From Neoceratodus forsteri (Eukaryota > Chordata > Ceratodontiformes > Ceratodontidae): a stretch of 64,000 nt of DNA. Of the stretch, positions 33,359 to 44,439 are shown piece after piece. The stretch's first letter is position 1. Every line of letters starts with the position of its first letter. Both the position numbers and the translations under genes were made by a program. Where the stretch lies: NCBI GenBank assembly GCA_016271365.2, contig CM057458.1, forward strand, positions 200,976,501-201,040,500, read 5' to 3'. The notes beneath the pieces are model-generated. The model was not told the origin of the DNA, ran no database searches, and worked only from the letters and a program-made list of their open reading frames with translations.

Positions 33359-33479
33359 AAGTTGACTACAGGAACAACTAAAGTAGGCAGGGAGGGGCAG
33401 ACAGTTGACGAATGTATTACGAGTGATACGTGGGGGCAAGAGCACATAGGAAAGGAAACTGGGGGTAGGAGGAAGACAC

Positions 33480-36045
33480 TGGAGAGGGAGAACAAGAGCA
33501 GAGGGAGGGAAAACTGTAAAACTTGGAAGGTCATGCTAATGAATGCCAGTAGCCTAGGAAGTAAGGTCCCAGACCTGGAGGCCTTGTTGGCAGATGCAGA
33601 GCTTGACATAGCAACAATAACAGAGACATGGTACTCTGCTAATCATGGCTGGGAAGTCAATGTACCAGGCTTTACACTGTTCAGGAGGGACAGGAAGGGT
33701 AAAAAGGGTGGGGGAGTGGCCCTGTACATCAGAGATGGTATAAAGGCTCCAGAAGTTCAGGAAAGATGGGGGAGGCTGAGGTACTGTGGGTCACCCTGCA
33801 GCCAGGGAATGGAACAGCAATACACACAGGGGTAATCTACAGACATCTGGCACAGAGAGAGGGAGGAAGTAGACAGGGAACTAGGGGAGAACATACATGA
33901 CATGGCAGCTAAAGGCATAATCCTGCTACTAGGGGATTTCAATATGCCAGACATGGATTGGGCCACCCAGGTGGCTACTTCAGCAAGAAGCACAGCAATC
34001 CTGGAATCCCTGCAGCGGGTTGGACTCAGGCAGCTGGTGCATGAGCCAACCAGGGACAAGTCAATTCTGGACCTGGTATGGACCAATGTGAACAGAGTCA
34101 AAGAAATGCAGGTGGAAGGGCAGCTGGGGTCCAGTGACCACCACATGGTGTGGTTCAGCATGAAGACATGGACTCAATTAAGCCACACAAGGGCAAGAGT
34201 ATTAGATTTCAGGAGGGCGGATTTCACTGAAATGGGTATATATATACAAGCAGTCCTGGGGAAGGGAGAGGTAATAGAAGGGGTAGAACACCAAAAGGAG
34301 AAACTGAAAGGAGCCATAGTGGAGATAACAAATCAATGCATTAGGATAGTGGCCAAAGGGAAAAAAAGAAAGAAACCACTATGGTTCTCTAAAGAGTTGG
34401 GGGACAAAGTCAGGGCTAAAAGGTTGAGTTTCAGGAAATATAAGGGGAGCCAAAGGGAGGAGAACAGGGAGGTGTACCTTGAGTGTCTAAGGGAAGCAAG
34501 GAGGGCTGTTAGAAGGGTGAGGGTGCAGACAGAAAAGGGCTTAGCATGGTCTGTAAACAAAGGGGATAAGGCATTTTATAGGTACATCAGTGAAAGAAGA
34601 AAAAAACGAGGGGTGGATTGTGAGGCTGAAAGGGGAGAAGGGAGAGTGTAAGGAGGTGGATCTGGACAAGGCAGAAATACTGAATAAATACTTCTGCTCA
34701 GTATTCACTAAGGAGGGGGAGGGTCAAGGACCACGGTTGGGTTGCAGAGGCAATGGGGGGGGATGAACACCAGTTTATTCACAGTGAAGAGAGTTCTGGA
34801 AAAACTCACAAAGCTGAAGGTGGATAAGACCAAGGGGCCAGATGGCATCCACATGAGGATATTAAAGGAGCTGCAAAGGGAATTAGCAGCACCTTTAATA
34901 TATCACTGAGGTGAGGCCAGTCAGCCTCACCTCAGTGATAGGGAAACTATGATTACATTGGTCCATACCAGGTCCAGAATTGACTTGTCCCTGGTTGACA
35001 CGGGACCCAAGGCAGCATGGATTCACAGTGGGTAGGTCATGTCAGATGAATCTAACAGGATTCTTTGACTGGGTGACCAAAGTAGTTGATCAGGCAGGGG
35101 CTGTGGACATGGCCTACCTAGACTTTAGCAAGGCATTTGATACAGTCCCGCACAAAAGATAAATATACAAGTTAGTCAGCCTGAGAGTGGGTCCCAAGAT
35201 GGTAGCCTTGGTAAAAAATTGGCTGGAGAACAGGACACATAGGGTAATAGTAAACGGAGTCCACTCTGAAGAAAGGGGGGTTATTAGTGGGGTACCGCAG
35301 GGTTCAGTTCTAGGACTGGTCCTCTTCAATGTCTTTATAAGTGACATTGCAGAGGGATTGGAAGGAAAGGTATGTCTCTTTGCAGTCGACACAAAGATCT
35401 GCAACAGGGTTGATACACAAGGTGGGGTTGAAATGATGAGAAGAGACTTGGCAAGGCTGAAGGAATGGTCAAATGTATGGCAGCTTAGATTCAATGCTAA
35501 GAAGTGCAAAGTAATGCACCTGGGAAACAAAAACCCAGGTCAAGAGTACACTATGGGGGGGTGAGATACTAACAACAACAAAAATGGAAAAGGACCTGTG
35601 GGTAGTCATATCAGATGACCTAAAGGTGGGCAAGCAATGTGAGAGGGCAGTAAGGAGGGCTGGGGGGATACTGGGATGTATAGGAAGAGGCATCACCAGT
35701 AGAAAACAGGAAGTTGTTATCCCTCTGTACAGACAGCTGGTGAGACCCCATCTGGAGTACTGTGTGCAGTTCTGGAGACCCAATCTCTACAAGAACATAG
35801 ACAGAATGGAGACAGTCCAGAGAAGGGCAACTAAAATGGTGCAGGGTCTGCACCAGAAGACATATGAAGAGGGACTTAAGGAGCTTAATATGTACACCCT
35901 CGAGGAAAGGAGGGACAGAGGGGACATGATAGAAATGTTCAAGTACCTCAAGGGAATCAATAAAGTCCAAGAGGATAGCATCTTTCAGAAAAAGAGTTGT
36001 GCAAGAACAAGGGTGCACAATTTGAAGATAGAAGGGGACAGCTCA
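33480..36045 (+). pseudogene. CR1 'E' ORF2: endonuclease and reverse transcriptase
   Basis: 33362-33835 reads LMNASSLGSKVPDLEALLAD, ITETWYS (catalytic Glu) and GGGVALYIRDG. 33902-34651 reads LLGDFNMPDMDW, LDLVWTNVN, GSSDHHMVWF (SDHH) and a basic linker. The RT appears after a deletion: HGFTVGRSCQMN, AYLDFSKAFDTVPH (motif A intact), [11 protein letters not shown], and FAVD at 35379-35390 where FADD is expected. [20 protein letters not shown] follows in 35584-36057. The deletion, the Asp-to-Val change and frameshifts make it inactive. Confidence 0.9.
34901..34940. repeat. Perfect 17-bp inverted repeat at a CR1 deletion junction
   Basis: TATCACTGAGGTGAGGC (34901-34917), spacer CAGTCA, then GCCTCACCTCAGTGATA (34924-34940). 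The right arm is normal CR1 coding sequence (SLTSVIG); the left arm is its exact inverted copy and replaces the missing fingers segment. Confidence 0.95.
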
Positions 36046-36411
36046 TCAGTAATGTGAGGAAGTATTTTTTCATGGAGAGGGTTGTGGATGCATGGAATGG
36101 CCTTCCTGAGGAGGTTGTAGAGTCAAAAGCAGTGGGGGAATTCAAGAATGCATGGGACAGTCATAAGGCAATGCTAGGGGTTGGGGGTAGAAGGAAGTAG
36201 GCTGTTGGTTAACTAGGATTTGCAGCTTATCCAATAGGTAGGGAAATGGGCAGACTGGGTGGGCCAAGCAGTCCTTATCTGCCATCAAATTCCATGTTTC
36301 TGTTTCACCTCTGGTGGCCCTGTTCACAGATTCACTCAACACAGATGTCGTGCCAGAGGACTGGAGAAGGGCACATGTAGTACCACTGCACAAAAGCAGC
36401 AGTAGGGAGGA

Positions 36412-37427
36412 GATACATAGATACATAGACAGTGTCGGCAGATAAGGGCCTATGGCCCACCCAGTCTGCCCATTTGAGCTTGTAAGTTCAGTTTGTTTTC
36501 CTAGAAGTCTGTTGCACCTTACCCCTGACCTCCAGAATTCCTTTATGTCTATTTCATGCATTCTTAAATCCCGTGATTGTTTCAGCCCCCACCACTTCCT
36601 CTGGCAGGGTGTTCCACTTGTCCACCACCCGTTCTGTGAAGAAATTCTTTCTCATGTTTCCTCTGAATCGTCCTCCTCCAACTTCATCCCATGCCCTCAG
36701 TCCTGGAACATCTTTTGCTTAAAATAGTGTTTTCCTGCACCCTGTTCCTCCTGTAAGATACTTGTATGTCTGTATCATATCCCTCTCTCTCTCTCCTCTC
36801 CTCCAGGGTACATGTTCAGTTCCTTCAACCTGTCTTCATAGGACTTGTGATGCAATCCATGCACCATCTTTGTTGCCCTCCTCTGAACCTTCTCTACCCT
36901 GTCTATGTCCTTACGTAGGTATGGTCTCCAGAACTGTACACTGTACTCCAGGTGGGGCCTCACTAGTGTCTTGTATAGCGGAATTATGACCTCCCTTTCC
37001 TGCTGGTAATGCCCCTGCCATACATCCCAGCATCCTATTTGCTTTACCTGCTGCCTTGTCACACTGTTTCTGTACCTTGAGGTCATCAGAGATGATAACC
37101 CCAAGATCCCTTTCCTGCTTGGTGCATGCTATATCCTCACCCCCAACTGATATATTGTGCCAGGGTTTTGTGCCCCATATGCATTATCTTGCACTTCTTG
37201 CATTGAATTTCAACTGCCAAACCCTGACCATTCTTCAAATTTCTGCAGGTCACTTCTCATTCTGTCCACACCCTCTGGTGTGTCTACCTGTTACAGAGCT
37301 TGTGTCATCAGCGAACAGTGAAATTCTGCCTTCTAGGTCCTGCGCCATGTCACTGATGAAGATGTTGAATAGGACCGGTCCCAGCACTGATCCCTGTGGT
37401 ACCCCACTGGTCACTCTTCCCTCTGTG
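36412..37427 (-). mobile_element. CR1 LINE 'H', 5'-truncated, antisense inside 'G'
   Basis: Minus-strand CR1 3' end: tail at 36412-36431 (GATACATAGATACATAGACA as seen on the plus strand), C-terminal frame at 37104-36775 ([40 protein letters not shown]), RT motif B near 37400. It breaks off at the SGVPQG region, typical 5' truncation. Host 'G' reads continuously across it; any target duplication is 3 bp or less. Confidence 0.88.
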
Positions 37428-38728
37428 AGTTGGGGAGCTACGGGCCAGTCAGCCTCACCTCATTAGTGGGAAAGATCATGGAGACACTGTTGAAAGAAAG
37501 GATAGTGGCACATATTGAATCCAGCGGTGCTCAGGATCAGAGGCCACTTGGATTCAAAGCAGGAAGATCATGTCAAACAAATCTAATAGATTTTTTTGAT
37601 TGGGCGACATGAGACATAAATCAAGGAGGGGTGGTAGACGTCACCTACCTAGATTTCAGCAAAGCCTTTGATACCATCCCACATAGAAGGCTGATTAACA
37701 AGATGGGTAGTCTGGGAATGGGAGACAAGGTGGTGAACTGGGTAAGGAACTGGTTAACAGACAGGAGACAGAGGGTGGTTGTAAATGGCGTACAGTCTGG
37801 GGAGGGGGTAACCAGTGGGGTACCACAGGGATCAGTACTAGGACCAGTCCTGTTCAATGTCTTCATTAATGACATTGCAGAGGGGCTGGAAGGAAAGGTC
37901 TGCCTATTTGCAGTTGACACCAAGAGCTGCAACATGGTGGATGCTCCAGAAGGGGTGCCAAAAATGAAGAGGGGCTGGAGAAGCCTGAAAGATGGTTTGA
38001 GATGTGGCAAATGAGGTTCAATGTAAATAAGTGCAAAATAATGCACCTTGGTAGAGGGAACCCTGGGGAGTGCTACAGGTTGGGGGGGATCTGACTGTCA
38101 CCAAAGAGGAAAAGGATCTAGGAGTTATCATCTCTGATGACCTTATTGTATCAAAGCATTACACAAAGGTGGCAGGGAGGGCCACTGGCATGCTGATCTG
38201 CATAGGCATGGGGTATCACTAGCGGGAGGTGGAAAGTGGTGATGCCATTGTATAAAACAATGGTAAGGCTTCACCTGGAGTACTGCATGCAGTTCTGGAG
38301 GCCACACCTGTGCAAGGATATAGATAAGGTGGAGGCTATCCAGAAAAGGACAACAAAGATGGTGCAGAGCTTGCAGTACAAAACATATGAGAAGAGACCA
38401 AGGGACCTCAATATGTACTCACTGGAGGAGAGGAACAGTGGAGGGGGACATGATTGAAACTTTCAAGTACCTCAAGGGCATAAACAAGGTGCAGGTGGGG
38501 GCCATTTTCAATGTAGAAAAAGTACTAGAACAAGGGGCACAATATGAAATTGGAAGGGGTAGATTAAGAGGTAACATGAGGAAGTTTTTCTATGCAGAAA
38601 GGATAGTTGACACTTGGAATAGTCTGTCACAGGAGGTAGTGGGGGCAAGCACAGTGGAGGGGTTTAAGCATGCCTGGGACAAGCACAAGGGAACCTTGAG
38701 AGGGGAAGGAGTGATGAAAAGCCATTGA
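37428..38728 (+). pseudogene. CR1 'G' reverse transcriptase remnant
   Basis: GFKAGRSCQTNLIDFFDWAT (37430-37612), then DVTYLDFSKAFDTIPHRRLI (motif A intact), [18 protein letters not shown] and FAVD at 37907-37918 in place of FADD. After frameshifts the C-terminal part is in 38387-38728 (ETFKYLKGINKVQ, KHAWDKHKG). One in-frame stop follows DFFDWAT. The same Asp-to-Val change occurs in copy 'E'. Confidence 0.88.
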
Positions 38729-38828
38729 TCCCATTGGGTCAGTGGCCACATACAATGTATAGGGCCTGCGGGCAGACTGGATGCGTCTAGCAGTCCTTAT
38801 CTGCCGACAGTTTCTATGTTTCTATGTG

Positions 38829-39480
38829 CTGTAGTTTGCTTCAGTTCATGAAGAGCAAAATCCAATGAATATGTATGTTCAATCTATCAAGCAGCATGAT
38901 ATGTAGCTTCAATTCCTCTGTAACCTGACTTTCTTCTCGACATGTTATTGCTCAACAGATCACTGGCTTCCATGGCAACTTGAAAGTGTATCTTTCATAA
39001 ATCAGATGCTTATTTCAAGTATGTACACCTAGGTAACAAGAAGAAAAATGGGAGAGATAAGCAACATGCAATTTAAACTACTTTTCTCTGATAAAAACCT
39101 TCAGGATTAGAGGAATCTGCACAAAAAAAAGTTAAACTACAAGGGAAGAGGAGTGGAGAAGAGAGGAAATATAGAAAGAGAAAGAAGAGAAGAGAGAGGG
39201 AAGGAATGGGGGGAAAATGCATGAATACATAGCCCACATCTTGGGGTACATATTACTGCAATGGTGAAACATTAAGCAGCCAGCAAAATGTCAAACAGAA
39301 TATTTTCTCTCAGTAAATACAGTTCCTGCATAAACATTTTGACCATATTTAGGGATACAAATTTTTGCAATAGTTAAACATGTAGAAGCAAAATGCCATA
39401 CAAAATATTTACTCTCAGAAGATACAGTTCCAGCTAAACTACACGAACAAATACAAATCACTCTGATATTAACCATACAG
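38829..39480 (-). repeat. Left inverted arm of the Penelope-like element, inner piece
   Basis: It starts CTGTAGTTTGCTTCAGTTCA and is the reverse complement, with divergence, of 42341-43024. It contains a degenerate ~105-bp tandem pair (39243-39340 and 39350-39440), each with CAAAATATT.ACTCTCAG and ATACAGTTCC. Confidence 0.8.
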
Positions 39481-39508
39481 CTTACTATAAAACAAAAGAA
39501 AGATTGAT

Positions 39509-39840
39509 GTGTTTATTGAAAATGCATGCTTGTTAGGGGTGATTGACAAGCAGATAAAAACATTCTTGATGTTGCAGCTCCCATGCTGGCTACGATTTGT
39601 TTTGCCCAAAATACATAAATTGCTAACAACTCCTTCTGACAGACCAGTTGTAGCCAGCATCAGGAGCCTTACAAAACCCCTTTCTAAACTGGTTGATTCT
39701 TGTATTTGACCTTTTGTCCCAAGACTTCCCTCTCATTGAAAAGATTCTACAAATGTCCATAGACTTTTGGAAGATTTTGTTGTACTTGAAGACTGCCTCC
39801 CTGCTACCCTGGATGTGGAAGCATTGTATGTATAGAATAA
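39509..39840 (+). pseudogene. Penelope-type reverse transcriptase, N-terminal half
   Basis: RFVLPKIHKLLTTPSDRPVV, then ASIRSLTKPLSKLVDS is the classic Penelope RT block (LPKIHK, RPIVSG-like, SLTEPLSK-like). After a stop near 39708 another frame gives HRLLEDFVVLEDCLPATLDV, then EALYV: the TLDVEALYTN block holds the first catalytic Asp. The sequence stops there at an inserted repeat. This RT is related to telomerase RT and is coupled to a GIY-YIG nuclease. Confidence 0.82.
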
Positions 39841-40965
39841 TGGCTGGATAGGTGGTTATAACAGGACTTTTACACATATCCGAGATGTGGGATGCCACAT
39901 AAACAGTGAGAGCGAAGGTCGAGGGGTTTGTAAAGGCATCCCACCATGAGGGTGTGTGTAAAATTCAAGTTTTACACACCTATCCAGTCTTTATTTTATA
40001 TAATTGCTAGAGAGCATTTTTTTTTCACTACAGCAATTAGACAAAATAAATGACATTCCTGTGGAGCAACTGACTGGTCGGGTTCAGCACGGTCCAGTCA
40101 GAAGTGACTGCCAAAACAAATGTTTCCTGTTTCTTTTTTTTTTCTTTTTTTTAGAAAGATTAAGCGTAGGATAAAGTGGTAAGTTGATGTGTTTTTATAA
40201 CTGTAAAGTTAGTTACCGCTTAGTAGGACTGGCAGTGAAATCTCTGGTGCTAAGGAATGGCTCACAGTAAGGGAAGAGCAGTGGCTAGTGCATGCGTGGA
40301 CTGAGGGAAACCGACACATGTTTGCCATTGATCTGTTATAACTGACAGGTTAAATCTGAATAAAGGGAAAAACGCTACCGAGTTATTATATACGAATATT
40401 CCACAGGAGGGTGGCTTGGAGGCATTCCATTATTTGGGGGAAGTTAGTAACATTGAGGGTGTGTGTAAAATTCAAGTCTTACACACCTATCCAGTCTTTA
40501 TTTCATATAATTTTTGGGGGCCTTTTTTTATTTGCCACAACAATTATACAAAATAAACAAACATCCCTTCGGAGAAATGGACCGGTTGGGTTCATCACGG
40601 TCCACAGTCAGAAGTGGCAGCCAAAACAAAATGTTTCCTGTTTCTTTTTTTTTTTTCATTTTTTTAAAAATCTTAAGCATTGGAGAAAGTGGCCAGTTAA
40701 TGTGCTTTAATAACTGTAAATCACTTACCGCTTAGTGGGACTGGCAGTGAAGTCTCTGGTGGTGAGGAATGGCTCACAGTAAGGGAAGAGCAGCAGCTAG
40801 TGCTTGCGTGGACTGAGGGAAGCCGGGGCATGTTTGCTTTTAATCTGTTATAACTGGCAGGTTATAACAGTGAATAAGGGAAAAACACTATCCAGTTATT
40901 ATATATGAATATTCCACACGAGGCAGGCTTGGAGGCACTCCATTATTTTTGGGAAGTTAGTAATG
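39838..40965. repeat. ~511-bp tandem duplication inserted in the Penelope RT
   Basis: Unit 1 (39942-40452) and unit 2 (40453-40965) are alike throughout: GAGGGTGTGTGTAAAATTCA, ACACACCTATCCAGTCTTTA, AGTGGGACTGGCAGTGAA type and ATTATATA.GAATATTCCAC. A 100-bp lead (39838-39941) has CTGGATAGGTG, inverted relative to CACCTATCCAG in the units, so a DNA-transposon end is likely. No ORF of interest. Confidence 0.75.
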
Positions 40966-40984
40966 AATATAATCCTCAGTCTGT

Positions 40985-42177
40985 GAATTAAAAATGTATG
41001 GAAATGGTATTAACATGCAACTATTTTATTTTCCTAAAAAAAATATTACCTATAGACCCAGTGAACCTTGATGGGTGCATTGCTTGTGCCAAGCTATGCA
41101 AATCATTACATGGGTGTCTAGGAACAACAGGTAATATTGAAGCAGAATGAGAACAGCTTCTTTAATAAAATGTGTGTTATATTGATGGTACATAGATGAT
41201 TTATTGGTAATTCAGAGGTGATCAATTTCAGAACTCTATCAGTTTAAAACCTACTTAGAACTGTCTCATTCAAATCTTAAGTTTATCATTAAAGTTGACA
41301 TATTTTGATCTGTTAAAGTTTTGAGGGAAATGAAGACAGGTTATGTACAGAATTATACAAGAAACAAACCGATAGAAATTATATACTTTTAGCTTTCAGT
41401 TGTCATCCAACACACATTATATATAACATTATGTGGAGCCAGTTTTTACAACTCCAAATGAATTGCTCTACTGATGATTTGTAGGACACTAGAGCAAGAG
41501 AGATGACAGAAAGTTGTCTGGCATGGGGAAACAGCCAGCGCATAGTGGGGGATGCTGAGACATGAGCTGTAATAGGATAGATCTCTTGCAGCCTAGAAAA
41601 CATACAGTGAGACATCAGATAGGAACTGATACAAAGAGAATATGAACAAGCTCAAATGTATTGCAACTTATACACCACAGTACTATGCAGTGTGTGAGAT
41701 CTTGAGAAAGTATTGGCATATCGTACAAGCTAACCCAGTATTTGGCAAAAGTGTGTTTGAGCCACCAAAATGTGCCTATAGATGAGTTAAGAATTTAGGA
41801 GATGTGCTGACTCATGCTCTTCAGCCAGTTGCAATAGAGGCTGAGAGTTCCAAACTAGTTTTGCACCTTTCCTCATCAGTAGGTTGCTGCCCATATGGAC
41901 AATGTATTTGCTGTAAATACTGTATATTTAAAAAACTAAGGTTTTCATACATCCAACAATGGGGAAGGAATATCAGCTTAGGAACTTGATTACCTGTGAT
42001 ATTGATAGTGTGGTTTATGTAGCCCAATGTCAGTGTGGAGCTTTTTACATCAGCAAAACGTTTCAAAGTTTTAAACTTAGAATCAGGGAACATGCAAGAG
42101 AAATAGTAGCAGGTGACACTGCAAATATGTTGTCAGCACATGTCAAGTTCACCAGATCAGGAGAAATATATGCATGA
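40985..42177 (+). pseudogene. Penelope-type RT C-terminal half and GIY-YIG endonuclease
   Basis: The catalytic box WYIDDLLVIQ is intact (YIDD at 41189-41200), followed by LSHSNLKFIIKV. A linker has FLQLQMNCSTDD near 41440 and the Cys-rich GCCPYGQCICCKYC (in 41804-41989), the zinc-binding motif before the nuclease. The nuclease frame 41959-42177 reads NLITCDIDSVVYVAQCQCG, then AFYISKT (the GIY-YIG core, here VVY...FYI), then FKLRIREHAREI (catalytic Arg and EH). Frameshifts separate these blocks. It is the Penelope class of mobile element rather than a host nuclease. Confidence 0.85.
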
Positions 42178-42340
42178 AGCTTTACAGGGATTGAGTGGGT
42201 CTGGTTGGGGCCCCAGGGAGGTAACCTAAATGATCTCTAACTCAGAAGAGAAGCATTTTGGACATTTAAATTAAGGGTTACCCAACTCCAGGCTTGAATG
42301 TACTGTAAGCTTTGAAATCACCCCTTTTTTATACTAAACT

Positions 42341-43184
42341 CTGTGGTTAATATCAGAGTGATTTGTATTTCTTCATGTAGTTTAGCTGCTACTGTATTTT
42401 TTGAGAGTAAATACTTTGTATAATATTTTGCTGCTATATGTTTAACTATTGCAAAAATGAGTATCCCTATACAGTATGTGGTTGATATATTCATGCTGGA
42501 ACTGTATTTACTAAGAGAAAATATTACGTTTAACATGTTGCTGTTTAATGTCTCACTATTGCAGTAATTTGTATCCCTAAATGTGGTCCATATATTCACA
42601 CCTTTTCCTTCTTCTGGCTGTTTTCCCTCACATGTTCTGACTCTCTCTTTTTCCTCTCTTTATCTTTTTATATTCCACTTCCTTACCCTCCACTTCCCCT
42701 TCTCTTGTAGTTTCACTTTTTGGTACAGATTCCTTTAACCCTAAAAGCTTTTATCAGAAAAAAAGTAGTGTGGATCTGTTTTTTGCATGATACTTATCGC
42801 TCCTTTTTTTCTCCTTGTTCCCAATGTGTACATACTTGATATGAGGCATCTGATTTATGAGAGATACACTTTCTAGTTGTCATGAAAGCCAATGATCTTT
42901 TGAGCAATGACATACTGAGAGAAAGTCTGGTTATAGAGGAATTAAAGCTACATATTAATCTGATTGATAGATTATAAACACTTTTTTTTTTAACTTTGCT
43001 TTTTATGAACTGAAGTAAACTACAGTATACATATTAAGCTAAGTTTGGAATCAGAGTGGTGGGAACTAAACCAAGTCCCACTGACATGCTAATGTTTAAC
43101 AACTATTTATTGGCAACTTTTTAATTTTTTTTATATTAAGGGTCTGTGTATTTAGGAATGTTTTTTGTATCATTAGAATTAAAT
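42341..43184 (+). repeat. Right inverted arm of the Penelope-like element, inner piece
   Basis: Mirrors the left arm through TATCAGAGTGATTTGTATTT, the CTTTTTCCTCTC pyrimidine block, TGAACTGAAGTAAACTACAG and ATCAGAGTGGTGGGAACTA. It breaks near 43184, where a second palindrome begins. Confidence 0.8.
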
Positions 43185-43353
43185 ATAAAATGGGTTTTGA
43201 AAATCCTGAAACCTCATTGGTCAAAACATGTCACACGACTGTGTGTAAATCCTACATTAACAAAAGGTTCTCACTCAACCCAAAAGAATGCGTACAAAAC
43301 CATTGTTAATCTTCTGATTTCTTTTTATTCTTTTCATTTTTATTTTCTCATGT

Positions 43354-43418
43354 GCTCCAATATTTATATTTGTTTCAGTAATGTTTCAGAGCTCTAGGTT
43401 TCTTCATCAGACTGGAGC
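43354..43418 (-). ncRNA. Hammerhead-ribozyme-like motif (left arm)
   Basis: On the minus strand: GCTCCA (stem I 5' strand), GT, CTGATGA (43410-43404), AGA...TCT as a short stem II, GAAA (43387-43384), a 23-nt segment, then TGGAGC (stem I 3' strand, perfect 6 bp). The CUGAUGA...GAAA core is intact. Hammerheads are known in Penelope-like elements. Stem II is only 3 bp and stem III is unclear, so activity is doubtful. Confidence 0.35.
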
Positions 43419-44439
43419 ATTTTAGTATTTAAACTTATTCAGAAGACTTTACTTTCATTTGTTTGCATTTATTTTATTTAAACATTTGTACCCATTTATT
43501 TCTGTAAGAAATGAATAAAATTCATTAGAACACCATCCGTGTCCTCCATATTTAAATTTTTTTATAAAGTAAATGGCTCTCAAAAAATTATATATTTTAT
43601 AGGATTTTATTGTATTAATATTCACGGGGGAACAGACCTGCTTAAACTGGTTTGTAACACTTAGTGCTAAATATTCTAATTCGTGTGAATGGGGGTGGGG
43701 TGGGCTTTGAGACATGCTGTTAGCCTTGTTTAAGTTTGAAAGATAGACCTGATCTTGTTTGTTATTCTGGTAAAAAGTTCAAATCGTTTTCTTTTCTCAG
43801 TTTTTAACACATTATATTCATATAGAAAGTTCCCCAAAACCTTTACCTGGGACTTAACATGTAATGGTTTATCAGAGGTAGATCAAACAGTTCCCTCTCA
43901 CTGTTCATTTTACTGGTAAAGAGTAAAAGAAATGCTCATTTTAAGTTCCTTAACTTTTTTTCAGAACAAGCTCTTAATTAAACCATAATGTCTTGTATTA
44001 TTTTCTCTAAAGGTTTTATCTTACCCCTTCCATTTCTGATTTTGGATTCACTAATGTAAAAAAGGCTTCTCTCTTATAGCATGCTCACCCATTTTAATCT
44101 GCCACCATTAGCTCCCCATGCTGTTGTGTTTTAACTCAGAACCTTCTCCTCAAGGTATTGAAGATGGGGCCAGGCCACTGGGTGAGCAAGCTCAAGAGCG
44201 TGACTACATCACAAATGACGTCACCCTGGGTGGCCCAGTCAAATAACTGAAACCTCCCAAGACACAGTGGTGTCTGTGTAAGAAGTCCCCCTGTCTTCAG
44301 CGGTTTCTGCTGTACTGTTTATGTTTATCAATGCTCAAAAGCTATTGGCACTATACCAACAGTTTCAATAAAAAGTTTCATTACAAAATACATGGCACTT
44401 GTAGACCTATAACATTAAAGTGATTAAATTATCTCACAG

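Larger units (their letters stand above)
28929..36304 (+). mobile_element. CR1 LINE 'E', nearly full length, containing LINE 'D'
   Basis: Order on the plus strand: ORF1 (28935-29800), insertion of LINE 'D' (29876-33358), then ORF2 endonuclease (33480-34120), RT (34800-36040) and 3' end with CAGACTGGGTGGGCC and CCATGTTTCTGTTT. A segment of the RT fingers is deleted at about 34901-34940, where a perfect 17-bp inverted repeat sits. It is inserted in the left Penelope arm at 28928. Confidence 0.88.
36305..38828 (+). mobile_element. CR1 LINE 'G', 3' part, interrupted by antisense CR1 'H'
   Basis: Starts inside the RT (FTDSLNTDVVPEDWRRAHVV, 36330s), is cut after KSSSREE at about 36411 and resumes at 37428 with [18 protein letters not shown]. 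It ends at 38826 with TTTCTATGTTTCTATG, directly before the inner left Penelope arm. It belongs to a different subfamily from 'E' and is close to the copy at 50.96-52.2 kb. Confidence 0.88.

Noticed and set aside
33362..33480. Start of CR1 'E' ORF2 as a separate host gene
   Set aside because: The frame runs directly into the CR1 endonuclease blocks, so it is the ORF2 leader.
34980..35162. 60-codon frame as a small gene
   Set aside because: It is CR1 'E' RT motif A (AYLDFSKAFDTVPH) ending at a mutation-created stop.
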